Source: a virus. Taken from it: a DNA stretch of 64,000 bases. The notes beneath the pieces were generated by a model. It made no database searches. It had not been told where the DNA came from and was given only the letters and a program-made list of their open reading frames with translations. Each line of letters begins with the position of its first letter. Position 1 is the first letter of the stretch. The translations under genes and the position numbers were made by a program. Shown one piece after another: positions 1-9,877 of the stretch. The stretch spans positions 20,703 through 84,702 of IMG/VR virus record IMGVR_UViG_3300019776_000461; one strand, 5' to 3'.

Positions 1-1
1 A

Positions 2-3000
2 CCTTTGTTTAATGACTTAAAACCACAATCGGTTTTAATAAATAAAGGTTTAGTATCCCCATTGAATAATATAGTTAATCCAGATATTGCTTTAGAGCGG
101 TCTGTTTTATCCTTTGAAAGAGCAACAGAATCACCAGAACTTGTAACTGATATACCAACAACCGATTACGTTACTATACCAGATACAAAGGTTTTTAGAG
201 TTGATTTAAAATCAAAATTAGAAAAAGATATAAGTGATTTGAATGTTGATGGAATACCTACAAAATATGTTCCTGTTTCAAAATTAATGGAAATGACTCC
301 AACTCAAATAGTTGATACCATTAGATACGACTTACAGTCATTGCAATTAGAAGACAACAGTAAATACAATTTGGATAAAGTTTTAAAAACTATACCATCT
401 GGTAGAAATGAAAATCCAGAAAAATCAAAATATTCTGTTATAGGAACTCAAGAATCTAATTTCTTTTCTAATGATTTTGCAGAAGGATTTACTGCAAGAC
501 AACAATTCGGTGATAGTAAATATGTTGGTGATTCAGCGTTTGGATGGCAAGGAAAAGCAAATGCAGCACCTGCCGTTAATTTTATACAAGACGTTAATAG
601 TCAAGGATTTCAAACATTTGCTCAGAACGGAAAAACTGCTTTCATTCTTAATAGTTCAAAATATGGTTTTGTAAATATACCAGAAACAGACTTTTTTGAT
701 GAAAATAACTTATATACAAAAGAAGGGTTCAAATCTTTTACGAGAAATTATGAATCTGCTTTTATAGAGAACTCATCTATATTCTCTTGGGATGGTAAAA
801 AAGATAAAGCACCAGAAGTAAATTATTTTGATATAGGTGGAATTAATACAACATCTGGCTTTACTAAATTAGCACAATTATATAATACCAATTATGTGTT
901 AGAATCTTCTCAATTTGATTGGGACGGAACTGCACCTGCTGTAAATTATTTTGATATTACAAATCAATACACTACTGATGGTTTTAAAACTTTATCTCAA
1001 CCATTTATATCGAGTTATATTCCTGACTCTTCTCAATATGATTGGGACGGAACACGTGATCAATCACCTGAAGTAAATTATTTTGATTTAATCGGTAGAT
1101 ATACTACTGCCGGATTTACAAAATTCGCACAGAACTATGACAGTAAATATATCCAAGATGCTTCACAATTCGACTGGGACGGTTCAAAAGAGCAGGTGCC
1201 AGTTGTAAACTACTTTGATATATCAAACGCCAATACAACCGATGGGTTTACGAAATTTGCACAAAATTTAGATACTAAATATATACCAGATTCTTCTATA
1301 TTCGATTGGGATGGCGCAAGAGCAGATGTTCCTGTTGTAAATTATTTTGACTTGACTAACACTTATACAAACGATGGATTTACTTCTTTCTCAAATTTGT
1401 ATGATAGTAAGTATATTCAAGATTCTTCACAATTCGACTGGAATGGTAAACGAGAAAATGTTCCAACTGTAAATTATTTTGATTTAACAAACGCACACAC
1501 TAATATTGGTTTTCATTCGTTTGCGGCTAAATTAGATTCTAAGTACATTAAAGAATCTTCTCAATTTGATTGGGATGGAACACGAGTTAAAGCACCGGCT
1601 GTTGATTACTTTGATTTAACAAAGAGAAACACAACATCTGGGTTCACAACATTTCATCAGCTGAATGATTCAAAATATGTAAAAGAATCTTCAATATTCG
1701 ATTGGGACGGTGTTCGTTCACAAGCACCTGCGGTAAACTATTTAGATTTATTGAAACAATATACAACCGAAGGATTCAACACCTTTACTCAGTTTGAAAT
1801 AACAAAATATATTCCTGATTCTTCTCAATTTGATTGGAATGGAACACGCTCAGATGCTCCAGCTGTGGATTACTTTGATGTTTCCAAAAAGAATACAACA
1901 GTTGGTTTCCATACGTTCGCAAGAAAATATGAGAGCAAATACGTACCAGAATCATCAGAATTTGATTGGGACGGAACAAAACAAAAAGCACCAGCGGTTG
2001 ATTACTTTGACTTAACTAAGAAATTTACTACGGTGGGTTTCCATACGTTTGCAAGAAAATTAGAAACAAAATATATACCAGAATCATCTGAGTTTGATTG
2101 GGATGGTAAGAAGCAAAAAGCTCCTGCGGTTAATTACTTTGACTTGAATAAAAGAAACACAACAATAGGGTTTCACACATTCGCACAACAGTATGATACA
2201 AAGTATATACCAGAATCTTCAATATTCGATTGGGATGGAAATAGAGGTAAAGCACCTGCTGTAAATTATTTTGATTTATCAAATATTGCAACATCAAAGG
2301 GTTTTCATATATTAGCACAACAACAAGAACCAACATCATATCAAACAACTGGTACTCGATTGAAAGATGGTGCATCTCGTTTTGATTGGGATGGTACACG
2401 AGATAAAGCACCCGAAGTAAATTATTTTGACGCTAATAAAATTGTAACTTCTAAAGGTTTCCATAAGTTTGCTGCCCCACTTGAACCAACAAAATATCAA
2501 AACGATGGTAAGTCATTGAAAGATGATGCTACTATTTTTGATTGGGATGGTTTACGTGATAAAGCAAATGAAATTGATTTTTTTGATTCAACTAAAAGAT
2601 TTACTAAAAAAGGTTTTCATAGGTTAGCACAACAGTTAGAACCAACCCAATACAATCACGAGGCTTCCGACTATACCTTTAAGGGAACTAAACCAGAAAC
2701 TGGTATTAACTATTTTGACTCTAATACAAGAAATGCATCTGGTTTCACACAAAAGGCAGAACCATTACAGACTGAATATAAGCACGAGTCTTCAAATTTT
2801 GGATTTACAGGTAAATTACCAAATCCGATTGATTTCTTTGATAACAAAGATTCAGATGGTTTTGTGTTAAATACAGAACCACTTCAAAGTAAATTTAAGG
2901 AAGACACTAGTAGGTTTACATTTGTAGGAAAAAGAAGTAATGCACCTGCAATTGATTATATAGAAAATAAAAATGCTCCAGGATTTAAGTCATTTCCTGC

Positions 3001-6000
3001 ATTACTTGAATCTAACTATGATTTAGATTCTACACAATTTGGTTGGAGAGGTGGACGTATAAATGCACCAGAAGTAGATTTCTTAGATAATGCTGCTTCG
3101 AGTGGTTTTACAACATTCGCACAGACATATCAAAGTTTTTATACTGAAGATTTTGGTAAATATAATTGGAAAGGAGCACGTTCAGAAGCACCAAATGTTA
3201 GTTGGTTTGGTATTACGCCAAAAAGAAAAATGCAACTACCAGATTTGGATTCTGCTACTCGTAGTGTTATGACTGACCAAGGGTTTAAAACTTTCTTTGA
3301 AAATAAAGAAAATACAAACTTAGCGTCAAGTTATTCAACACTATCAACTGAAAATGGACAAAATAAATCTGCGATTAATAATATTCCTATGACCAATTTC
3401 TTTGGTTATACTCCTTCTACAAGAAATGGCTTTATGATAAAAATGTCATCAACTAGTGATACTATGTACCCAATAGTTTCACCTATGATGAAATATGATT
3501 TACAGATTCAACAAAGAACTCCTATTCAAATATCAAGAGGTGAACTACAAGGTGGACTTGTTAAAGATAGAGAATTGTATGCACCTAACGCTTTTGGTAA
3601 AAAAATAGTAGGTTCAACTACATCTGGTAAATTGGCTTCATTGCAAAACCAAGTACCAGATTCTAAAGTTAAAACTGATGCTTCTTACTATGGAAGAACA
3701 TACGAAGAAAATGTAAGAAATTTTACTGATAAACAAGGTTATGTAAGTAAATGGGCATTAAAACGTAACTCACCGTCACCGTTGGATTTACAATACTCTA
3801 AGTTTAATTTAAGAGCGGATGCTTATAATCCAGACTTCTTAGGTTCAGCAGACCAACCATTCGTGTTGAGAGATATTGGACAGAGATGGGGATTTGGTGC
3901 AAACTTTGATGAAGGACTCGTTCGTGGTGGTGCTGTTACAATGGCAGACCGTATTCTCAATGACGTAATACGTGTTGGTAAATTCTTGGTAACGGGTAAA
4001 GGTTTACTGTTCTTAGCAAAACAAGTTGGTTTACAATTAATGAATCCGAATGTAGATGAAAGACCAGCGAACGGTATTATCGATTCATTAGCTTCAGCAA
4101 CTTCATTTGGAATGTCACCAACACAAATTTTCAATCCTGCTGCTTTAATTGCAAATACAGGTGGTGCACCAATTGGTTTAAGATTACCAAGACATAGTTT
4201 GTTGGGTGCTTTAGATTCATCGATGTTGAACAGATACGGTGATACTGCTATAAAAAGAGAATTTTTAGCTGATGGTACGCCTGCTGGTTCAAATTTCAAA
4301 GGATTAGAAGTACCAGAAAGTGATGGTGATCAAACAGATTACAGTAGATTAATCGGATTGATGAAAGAATTATTACCTAATTCATTCAAACCAAATGTTT
4401 CTGGTTTAACATTTGATCATGAACATTCAAAAATATACAGAGTTTCAAGTGGATTTGGTGGACCAGGTGCTCCATTGGGAATCGGTGGTACAAAAATAAG
4501 AAGAGCGAGACATCCGTACCTTACTTATTATACAACTAATGCGTTATTAACCGAACAACCTACACCACCACCATCAACATCAACAACGTCAGGTGGAGGT
4601 GCAGGTGCTGCAGCAGCAGCCGCAGCAGGAACAGCCGCAGCAGCAGCAGGTGTGGCATCCGTTGCAGGACTTGGGGCAAGTGGTAATCCAGCATACCAAA
4701 CAACTGCTTTAAGAAATCAATTTTATAGTTTGTCAGATAAAGAAGGTAATTCTTCTCCAGGTGGTTCTTATTCCGCTGAATTGTTGAGAGAGTATACTCA
4801 AAATGATAGAAAGATATTTGGTATGCTCCGAGGACTTGCAAACATGTTACCGAATGGTCCAAGTGAAACTGTAAGTGCAGCAGGTGGAACACCAACAAGT
4901 GCATCATCAGCACCATCTATGTCATTACACACTCAAACTATAACAAGAATTGGTGGTATGAATACTTTCAATCCTACCACTAAAATATTTTCAAGTAGGA
5001 TAAAACCATCAGATTTTAGTGCTGCTGCAAACAACAATGAGTTTCCTTTGGAGAGAAATAATCCAAATGAAACCGATCCATTGAAGAAGTATTTAACTGC
5101 AACTTATAGCAATTTAAGAAAGGCGGATGTTGGTAGTATATCCCGTTCTCGTAAGTACAATGATTTTAGATTTGATTTGTACAATAATCCAGTTGGTGCT
5201 GCTTCTGGTAGTACCGAAGTTGGAGACCAATTAAAGACACGTGAATATGTTATGAGTGACCCAAAATATGTTAATTATGATAAATTAAATTTAGAAAGAA
5301 ATTTTGGAATGGGTTCTCATGGTGAGCCAGGCACTCAAAGAAATTTACCATTTATAACAAATGTTCAATATAAAAAACACAAATTGACTGGTGCTACTGT
5401 TCCAACGGTAAAACCTGGTAGACAATTTAGAGGTGACCGAATAAACATAATTGATTATAAACGAGTATCAAAAGCAATTAGTAAAAATTTAGTATATGAG
5501 AAAGGGCAATACGGAGATGGTTCAGTTCCAGGCTCTGATGATTTAGTAGAATTTTACTTCACAGGTTTGAAAATTAGAGCAGGTGGTGTTAATAAACCTG
5601 CTGAAATTATAGCGTTTCGTGCTACATTTGATAATATTCAAGATACACATAGTCCAAAATGGAATGCCATAAAATACATGGGTAGAGGAGACCCACTCTA
5701 TACTTACGATGGTTATGAAAGAAGTATTTCATTTGGATTTACTGTGCACATTGGTTCTCGTGATGAAATGAAAGCATCATGGAGGAAGTTGAATTATCTT
5801 GCATCATGGACTGCTCCTGAATATACATCCGCTGGTTTAATACGTGGACCTGTTGTTCGTTTGAATATTGGCCATTTGTATCGTAAAATGCCAGGATTTA
5901 TAAGTTCATTATCATATACTTTTGACAATGCAGGTGGTGTATGGGAAACAGCAAACTTATCACAAGATAAGAATTTGAAAGTAAAGTCTGCTCCAAATGA

Positions 6001-6778
6001 TGCAAATCCTAATGTATTGCTTTCTTCACCTGGTGTCTTACAATTACCTAAAACTGTTCAAGTATCTGTTGGATTTACTCCGTTTGGTGTATATCGTCCA
6101 GAATACAATGGTGTTATGTACTCATTGTATGACGATGGTAATAGTACAGGTGATTCACCAGAGAGTGGATTGATGCCAACATCTAATACTAAGGTAAATT
6201 ACTTCAGAGCGTTTGACGCAGATGACGCTGGTAATGTAGTTGACGCATTGGATCCAGATAATGTAGTTCTATTGAATTCACCTAAACCAGACGGTAAAGA
6301 AGCAGAATTGGTAGAAGTTGTTACCGAGAAGCGAGATAATTTAACTGAAGCAGAAGATGATCCATCTACGAATCCAAAATCTCCAACAACAGTTGGAAGT
6401 GGTACAAATAATGCAGCACCAGCAACAACACCGGGTTCAGGTGTTCTGGCATCAGCAGCTAATCCAGAAAATACAACTCCTGATACAAATACACTATCTG
6501 CAAATAATTTAACTGGATTAGGAGCAACTTCACCAAATCCATTTACTCCTCAACCATTTAGAGTAGTACCAACAACTGCACCTGCTAACGTACCAACTCC
6601 AACAACTGGTTGGGAAAGTCTAAATAAGACTGGACAAACAAACTTACCAGTTGCTGGTTCTAATGCAACAGGTGGTACTGAACTCGGACTTGATTATCAA
6701 GATTTATATAAAAATGTAGGCGCTACTTCTGGATCTAGTGATAAGAAAGTAAGTAAAAAGAAGAAAAAGCGTGGATAA
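2..6778 (+). CDS. Giant repeat-containing tail/baseplate structural protein (5' end outside window)
   Basis: The reading frame is open to the left edge, so the true start is probably outside the window; the TTG at 5 is only the first usable codon. At least 2257 residues are visible. Residues ~175-1070 hold about 20 tandem repeats of ~40-44 residues built on (F/Y)DWDG, AP.VNYFD, TT.GF and SKYI.(D/E)SS. A middle region (~1080-1500) contains a hydrophobic stretch near FLAKQVGLQL. An Ala/Gly-rich segment lies at ~1530-1562. Residues ~1850-2000 (for example YMGRGDPLYTYDGYERS, then RGPVVRLNIGHLYRKMPGF) resemble tube/baseplate initiator domains of contractile tails. A Pro/Thr/Asn-rich tail ends in a Lys-rich run. 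The next genes are LysM-like and hub-like, so a tail-tube or baseplate role is likely. Which T4 counterpart it matches (gp48/gp54-like or none) is inference. Confidence 0.7.
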   Translation, partial: PLFNDLKPQSVLINKGLVSPLNNIVNPDIALERSVLSFERATESPELVTDIPTTDYVTIPDTKVFRVDLKSKLEKDISDLNVDGIPTKYVPVSKLMEMTPTQIVDTIRYDLQSLQLEDNSKYNLDKVLKTIPSGRNENPEKSKYSVIGTQESNFFSNDFAEGFTARQQFGDSKYVGDSAFGWQGKANAAPAVNFIQDVNSQGFQTFAQNGKTAFILNSSKYGFVNIPETDFFDENNLYTKEGFKSFTRNYESAFIENSSIFSWDGKKDKAPEVNYFDIGGINTTSGFTKLAQLYNTNYVLESSQFDWDGTAPAVNYFDITNQYTTDGFKTLSQPFISSYIPDSSQYDWDGTRDQSPEVNYFDLIGRYTTAGFTKFAQNYDSKYIQDASQFDWDGSKEQVPVVNYFDISNANTTDGFTKFAQNLDTKYIPDSSIFDWDGARADVPVVNYFDLTNTYTNDGFTSFSNLYDSKYIQDSSQFDWNGKRENVPTVNYFDLTNAHTNIGFHSFAAKLDSKYIKESSQFDWDGTRVKAPAVDYFDLTKRNTTSGFTTFHQLNDSKYVKESSIFDWDGVRSQAPAVNYLDLLKQYTTEGFNTFTQFEITKYIPDSSQFDWNGTRSDAPAVDYFDVSKKNTTVGFHTFARKYESKYVPESSEFDWDGTKQKAPAVDYFDLTKKFTTVGFHTFARKLETKYIPESSEFDWDGKKQKAPAVNYFDLNKRNTTIGFHTFAQQYDTKYIPESSIFDWDGNRGKAPAVNYFDLSNIATSKGFHILAQQQEPTSYQTTGTRLKDGASRFDWDGTRDKAPEVNYFDANKIVTSKGFHKFAAPLEPTKYQNDGKSLKDDATIFDWDGLRDKANEIDFFDSTKRFTKKGFHRLAQQLEPTQYNHEASDYTFKGTKPETGINYFDSNTRNASGFTQKAEPLQTEYKHESSNFGFTGKLPNPIDFFDNKDSDGFVLNTEPLQSKFKEDTSRFTFVGKRSNAPAIDYIENKNAPGFKSFPALLESNYDLDSTQFGWRGGRINAPEVDFLDNAASSGFTTFAQTYQSFYTEDFGKYNWKGARSEAPNVSWFGITPKRKMQLPDLDSATRSVMTDQGFKTFFENKENTNLASSYSTLSTENGQNKSAINNIPMTNFFGYTPSTRNGFMIKMSSTSDTMYPIVSPMMKYDLQIQQRTPIQISRGELQGGLVKDRELYAPNAFGKKIVGSTTSGKLASLQNQVPDSKVKTDASYYGRTYEENVRNFTDKQGYVSKWALKRNSPSPLDLQYSKFNLRADAYNPDFLGSADQPFVLRDIGQRWGFGANFDEGLVRGGAVTMADRILNDVIRVGKFLVTGKGLLFLAKQVGLQLMNPNVDERPANGIIDSLASATSFGMSPTQIFNPAALIANTGGAPIGLRLPRHSLLGALDSSMLNRYGDTAIKREFLADGTPAGSNFKGLEVPESDGDQTDYSRLIGLMKELLPNSFKPNVSGLTFDHEHSKIYRVSSGFGGPGAPLGIGGTKIRRARHPYLTYYTTNALLTEQPTPPPSTSTTSGGGAGAAAAAAAGTAAAAAGVASVAGLGASGNPAYQTTALRNQFYSLSDKEGNSSPGGSYSAELLREYTQNDRKIFGMLRGLANMLPNGPSETVSAAGGTPTSASSAPSMSLHTQTITRIGGMNTFNPTTKIFSSRIKPSDFSAAANNNEFPLERNNPNETDPLKKYLTATYSNLRKADVGSISRSRKYNDFRFDLYNNPVGAASGSTEVGDQLKTREYVMSDPKYVNYDKLNLERNFGMGSHGEPGTQRNLPFITNVQYKKHKLTGATVPTVKPGRQFRGDRINIIDYKRVSKAISKNLVYEKGQYGDGSVPGSDDLVEFYFTGLKIRAGGVNKPAEIIAFRATFDNIQDTHSPKWNAIKYMGRGDPLYTYDGYERSISFGFTVHIGSRDEMKASWRKLNYLASWTAPEYTSAGLIRGPVVRLNIGHLYRKMPGFISSLSYTFDNAGGVWETANLSQDKNLKVKSAPNDANPNVLLSSPGVLQLPKTVQVSVGFTPFGVYRPEYNGVMYSLYDDGNSTGDSPESGLMPTSNTKVNYFRAFDADDAGNVVDALDPDNVVLLNSPKPDGKEAELVEVVTEKRDNLTEAEDDPSTNPKSPTTVGSGTNNAAPATTPGSGVLASAANPENTTPDTNTLSANNLTGLGATSPNPFTPQPFRVVPTTAPANVPTPTTGWESLNKTGQTNLPVAGSNATGGTELGLDYQDLYKNVGATSGSSDKKVSKKKKKRG
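533..3215 (+). repeat. About 20 tandem ~132-bp coding repeats
   Basis: Within the giant structural gene the same ~44-codon unit recurs about 20 times. Each unit carries GA.TGGGA.GG (coding DWDG) followed by a VNYFD block and a GF block. The central units (~900-2300) are most alike at protein level; codons differ between copies, so the array is old rather than a fresh duplication. The last five units shorten and lose the DWDG core. Confidence 0.9.
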
Positions 6779-6779
6779 A

Positions 6780-6790
6780 GATATTTATAT
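6780..6790 (+). promoter_or_regulatory. Near-match to the TATATTTATAG element
   Basis: GATATTTATAT lies in the gap after the giant structural gene, 37 nt before the next start codon. It matches the exact 11-mer found before four other genes at 9 of 11 positions and at nearly the same spacing. Assigning promoter function is inference. Confidence 0.35.
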
Positions 6791-6826
6791 ATAATTAGTT
6801 TTATCTATAATCGTATTAGAGGATTT

Positions 6827-7162
6827 ATGTCAAAGCGATATAACGGAACGTACATAGTTAACAATGCAAGAAAAGAAGACTCGGATGGTAAAGTTCGCCT
6901 TATTAGGAGACTTTCTACTGTTTTTTATCCAAATTTTTCTAAAGCAGAAGATACACAAATTCTTTCACAAGAAGGTGATAGACTTGATATTATAGCTAAA
7001 GAATATTATGGTGATGAATCTCTTTGGTTTGTTATTGCTAAAGTAAATAATCTTGGAAAAGGTAGTTTAAATGTTCCAGCTGGTACAATTTTAAGAATAC
7101 CATATTACCAAGAAGACACAGGAATAGTATCGTTACTGAATAATTACAACAGTTGGAGATAA
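6827..7162 (+). CDS. LysM-domain baseplate protein, gp53-like
   Basis: 111 residues. The second half reads as a phage-type LysM module: QILSQEGDRLDIIAKEYYGD, then LWFVIAKVNN, then VPAGTILRIP. In contractile phages this arrangement is typical of small baseplate wedge proteins such as T4 gp53 and of XkdP-like tail proteins, where the module packs within the baseplate. The ATG at 6827 follows a GAGG ribosome site. It lies 48 bases after the giant structural gene and 4 bases before the hub-like gene, which fits a baseplate operon. Confidence 0.7.
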   Translation: MSKRYNGTYIVNNARKEDSDGKVRLIRRLSTVFYPNFSKAEDTQILSQEGDRLDIIAKEYYGDESLWFVIAKVNNLGKGSLNVPAGTILRIPYYQEDTGIVSLLNNYNSWR

Positions 7163-7166
7163 TATT

Positions 7167-9167
7167 ATGCCAACTTGGGGTGGAACATACGAAAATCCTT
7201 TCTACCATAACGTTAGAGGAAATGTAAAGGGTGAATTAAATGCAAGAGCAAAACATTACGGAACACGAGTAAGAGCAGGAAAAACTAATACATCATTAGA
7301 ATGGTCTTATGGAAAAACAGCATATGGTCATGTAAAAGGTGCATCAGGAGTTACACTTGGTTTCCCTGGTGCAAAAGTTATGTCTGATATGAGTGGTAAT
7401 ATTAAATTATATAATTCAAGAAATGTACCGAAGTTTCCACTTTTACAATCGATTGATGTTACAAACGATGGTACTGTTGGTTCTTTATTGCGTGGTAAAT
7501 TTGTATTTACATATTTTCCAGAACTTGGCTCTGGTGGATTTAATATGTCTGGTTTAGATAAAGCGTTCTTCACACCAGGCGTGGAAGTAAGTCTTTCTTG
7601 GGGTTGGAGTTATGGTGGACCATCTTGTAGACAATCATTTACAGGTATAGTAAATAACTTCAATTGGTCTTTTAATCCAGACCTTTCAATGACGGCTGAC
7701 TGTTCTGTTGTTTCCGCAGCAACACTCGCACTTGGTTTATCTGGTGATCAATCAATTAACATGGAAAATACAGGAACATCAACTGAGGTGAAAGATCCAG
7801 CAGAAGTACCCATTCAAGCAAGTAATCTTGCTTCTGTTATTGATGTGGATTTGGGATTGGGTAATAAGGATGAAGAGAAAACAGATTCCGAACAAACACC
7901 ACCACCACCACCCGATGCAAGTGCCGGAGGTGGAGGAGTTGTAACATGGGAAGCAGTTAAAGCTGGTGATATTACTACGATACCTGCTGGAAGTACAATA
8001 AACAAACTTTTAGATTATATAGGGATAGGTTGGCCATTCCAAGAAGAATCACCCGAAGAAGAAGAAGTTGATGGTAAAAAAGAAGAAACACCACCAGAGG
8101 GTGAAGCTCCTGTAAAAACATTTTGGTATATTACAATTGACTCACTTGTTGATTTTGGTAATAAACTCATAAAGGCTTTTGAAAAAGGTGGGAAGGGGTT
8201 GAGTCAAGTATTTACTTTACAAGTTGAAGGGAATTACACTTGTCTTGTGGATATACAATCAGCATACCCAATGGACGTAATATTTCCAAGTGCAACGATG
8301 GGTGTATATGGTGACTGCGCTCCAGCATATCCATTCCAATGGGATTCGAGTGGTAAAGGAGAAATTGGTAAAATTTTATTAGGCGTTGACCATGTAAAAA
8401 AGAGTTATAAAGAATTTGTAGCAGAAAATACTGCAAATATACCTTATAAGAATATAACTAAGTTTTTTGAAACTATATTGAAACAAGTAAACATTGCGTC
8501 AGGTGATATGTACCAGATAAGTGCTGTTTTATGTGAACCACCTTCAAACTTTGATGGAAATGTAGAATCAAAGTTAGCAAAATCGGTGGTATCAATTGAA
8601 GATAGTAATTTATGTAAAACATATACTGATAGTGTTAAACCATTAAAGTTTGAAGCAACTATATTCAAACCACTAATAAAATCTGTTAGTATATCATCAA
8701 AACCACCTGCTGCAATGACTGCTGCAGCGTATGTTCAACAAAGAGGTAATGCACCATCAAATACGGAAAATAAAGCAGACGCACCAAAGGGAGCGGAGGG
8801 TGAATTGACAAAAGCAAAAGACTCACGAACTAAAGCAGTTGAGAACTTTACTAAAACTGGTTTTAATCTAGCTTGGTGTGAAGGATTCCGTGGTATTCTA
8901 ACTACAATTAAAAAAAATTCAAGTAACCCTAAAGATGCACATTGGTTAAATCAAGCACTTTATCCAATAGACTTTACAGTTACGATAGATGGTGTAAGTG
9001 GATTTAGATTTGGCGATGTTGTTTCAACTTCACTCGTTCCAACTTCTTATATTAGAGCATCATTAGTTTTTGTTGTTACTAAAATAGATCATAAAATAAC
9101 AGCAGCGGCATGGGAAACAACATTACATACTGCTGCAAGAATTGCAATGGATGGAAGTACACTTTAA
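7167..9167 (+). CDS. Putative baseplate hub / tail-tip protein (gp27/gpD-like)
   Basis: 666 residues. Residues ~125-185 contain PGVEVSLSWGWS, then QSFTGIVNNFNWSF and a following beta strand. This is the 'limited V.v.wG ... F.G.V' layout of tail hub proteins (T4 gp27, gpD/VgrG family). Residues ~245-320 are low-complexity linkers: Pro run, Gly run and an acidic EEE/PPEGE stretch. A second folded half follows, ending in a strand-rich domain (TVTIDGVSGFRFGDVV) common in hub proteins. No lysozyme or protease motif is visible. It sits directly after the LysM baseplate gene. The family assignment is an inference from motif layout and context. Confidence 0.55.
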   Translation: MPTWGGTYENPFYHNVRGNVKGELNARAKHYGTRVRAGKTNTSLEWSYGKTAYGHVKGASGVTLGFPGAKVMSDMSGNIKLYNSRNVPKFPLLQSIDVTNDGTVGSLLRGKFVFTYFPELGSGGFNMSGLDKAFFTPGVEVSLSWGWSYGGPSCRQSFTGIVNNFNWSFNPDLSMTADCSVVSAATLALGLSGDQSINMENTGTSTEVKDPAEVPIQASNLASVIDVDLGLGNKDEEKTDSEQTPPPPPDASAGGGGVVTWEAVKAGDITTIPAGSTINKLLDYIGIGWPFQEESPEEEEVDGKKEETPPEGEAPVKTFWYITIDSLVDFGNKLIKAFEKGGKGLSQVFTLQVEGNYTCLVDIQSAYPMDVIFPSATMGVYGDCAPAYPFQWDSSGKGEIGKILLGVDHVKKSYKEFVAENTANIPYKNITKFFETILKQVNIASGDMYQISAVLCEPPSNFDGNVESKLAKSVVSIEDSNLCKTYTDSVKPLKFEATIFKPLIKSVSISSKPPAAMTAAAYVQQRGNAPSNTENKADAPKGAEGELTKAKDSRTKAVENFTKTGFNLAWCEGFRGILTTIKKNSSNPKDAHWLNQALYPIDFTVTIDGVSGFRFGDVVSTSLVPTSYIRASLVFVVTKIDHKITAAAWETTLHTAARIAMDGSTL

Positions 9168-9175
9168 TAAGAATT

Positions 9176-9871
9176 ATGCCAAGAAAAAAAATATATTACC
9201 CAGATGAACAGATTCAAAAAAACCTTTTTACAGAAGGTAGAGAATACATGTTCTTAGATGATTGGCAAGAATATACTGGTTATTACCATAAATATTCTAC
9301 TGGTGAGGTATATACTGAAAAAGAATGGGATGCTCAAAAGTCAAAGAGATTAATCAGATTCAAAGCAGGTAGTGATAGTTATTTCAAATATTTAGATTTG
9401 AAGCAATTTACCGTATTTCAAAACGGTGACAAGAAAAAAATAGCAGGTGGTGCTCAAAATCAATATTACAGATACGCTTCTCCTCGTGTTGTTAAAATAG
9501 TACCAAATCAGTCTGAATTAAATACTGGACTTGTAATGCGATACTTTGTTTATAAAAGAAATGAACCAGAGCGTGTGTTTTTTGAGATAGATAAAAAACA
9601 AGTTAAAGATTATAAATCTACAAACAGAGGAATTAACCATTTATTGTATGGGGTGATTACAATAGGTTGGAAAACGGGTGGACCAGAGTATGATGTATAT
9701 GATGGTGATATATTGGTTACACCAGGAGTTGTTGATACTAATAAAAGAATTATTAAGAGATATTCAAAAAAATTCCCTATGTTAGCTAAATTCATAACCA
9801 ATTACAGAAAATTCTCAAAGTATGATACAGGATTTTCAAATTTAACTACTGGTTGCATTAATTGTAAATAA
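9176..9871 (+). CDS. Hypothetical baseplate-region protein
   Basis: 231 residues starting at MPRKKIYYPDEQ. The frame is open further upstream (GTG/ATG near 9110), but that would overlap the hub-like gene by nearly 60 bases, so the ATG at 9176 is preferred. The protein is rich in Tyr and Lys. It has a GYYHKYSTGEVYTEKEW segment and a YRYASPRVVKIVP segment, and ends in CINCK. I do not recognise a family. Its place between the hub-like gene and the polymerase-like gene suggests a structural role, by context only. Confidence 0.6.
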   Translation: MPRKKIYYPDEQIQKNLFTEGREYMFLDDWQEYTGYYHKYSTGEVYTEKEWDAQKSKRLIRFKAGSDSYFKYLDLKQFTVFQNGDKKKIAGGAQNQYYRYASPRVVKIVPNQSELNTGLVMRYFVYKRNEPERVFFEIDKKQVKDYKSTNRGINHLLYGVITIGWKTGGPEYDVYDGDILVTPGVVDTNKRIIKRYSKKFPMLAKFITNYRKFSKYDTGFSNLTTGCINCK

Positions 9872-9877
9872 AATATT

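Noticed and set aside
3823-4299. 158-codon open frame on the - strand
   Set aside because: It is opposite the giant structural gene, with no ribosome site and no recognisable domain; a shadow of biased codon use.
4560-4916. 118-codon open frame on the - strand rich in Leu and His
   Set aside because: It is the reverse complement of the Ala/Gly/Ser-rich linker of the structural gene.
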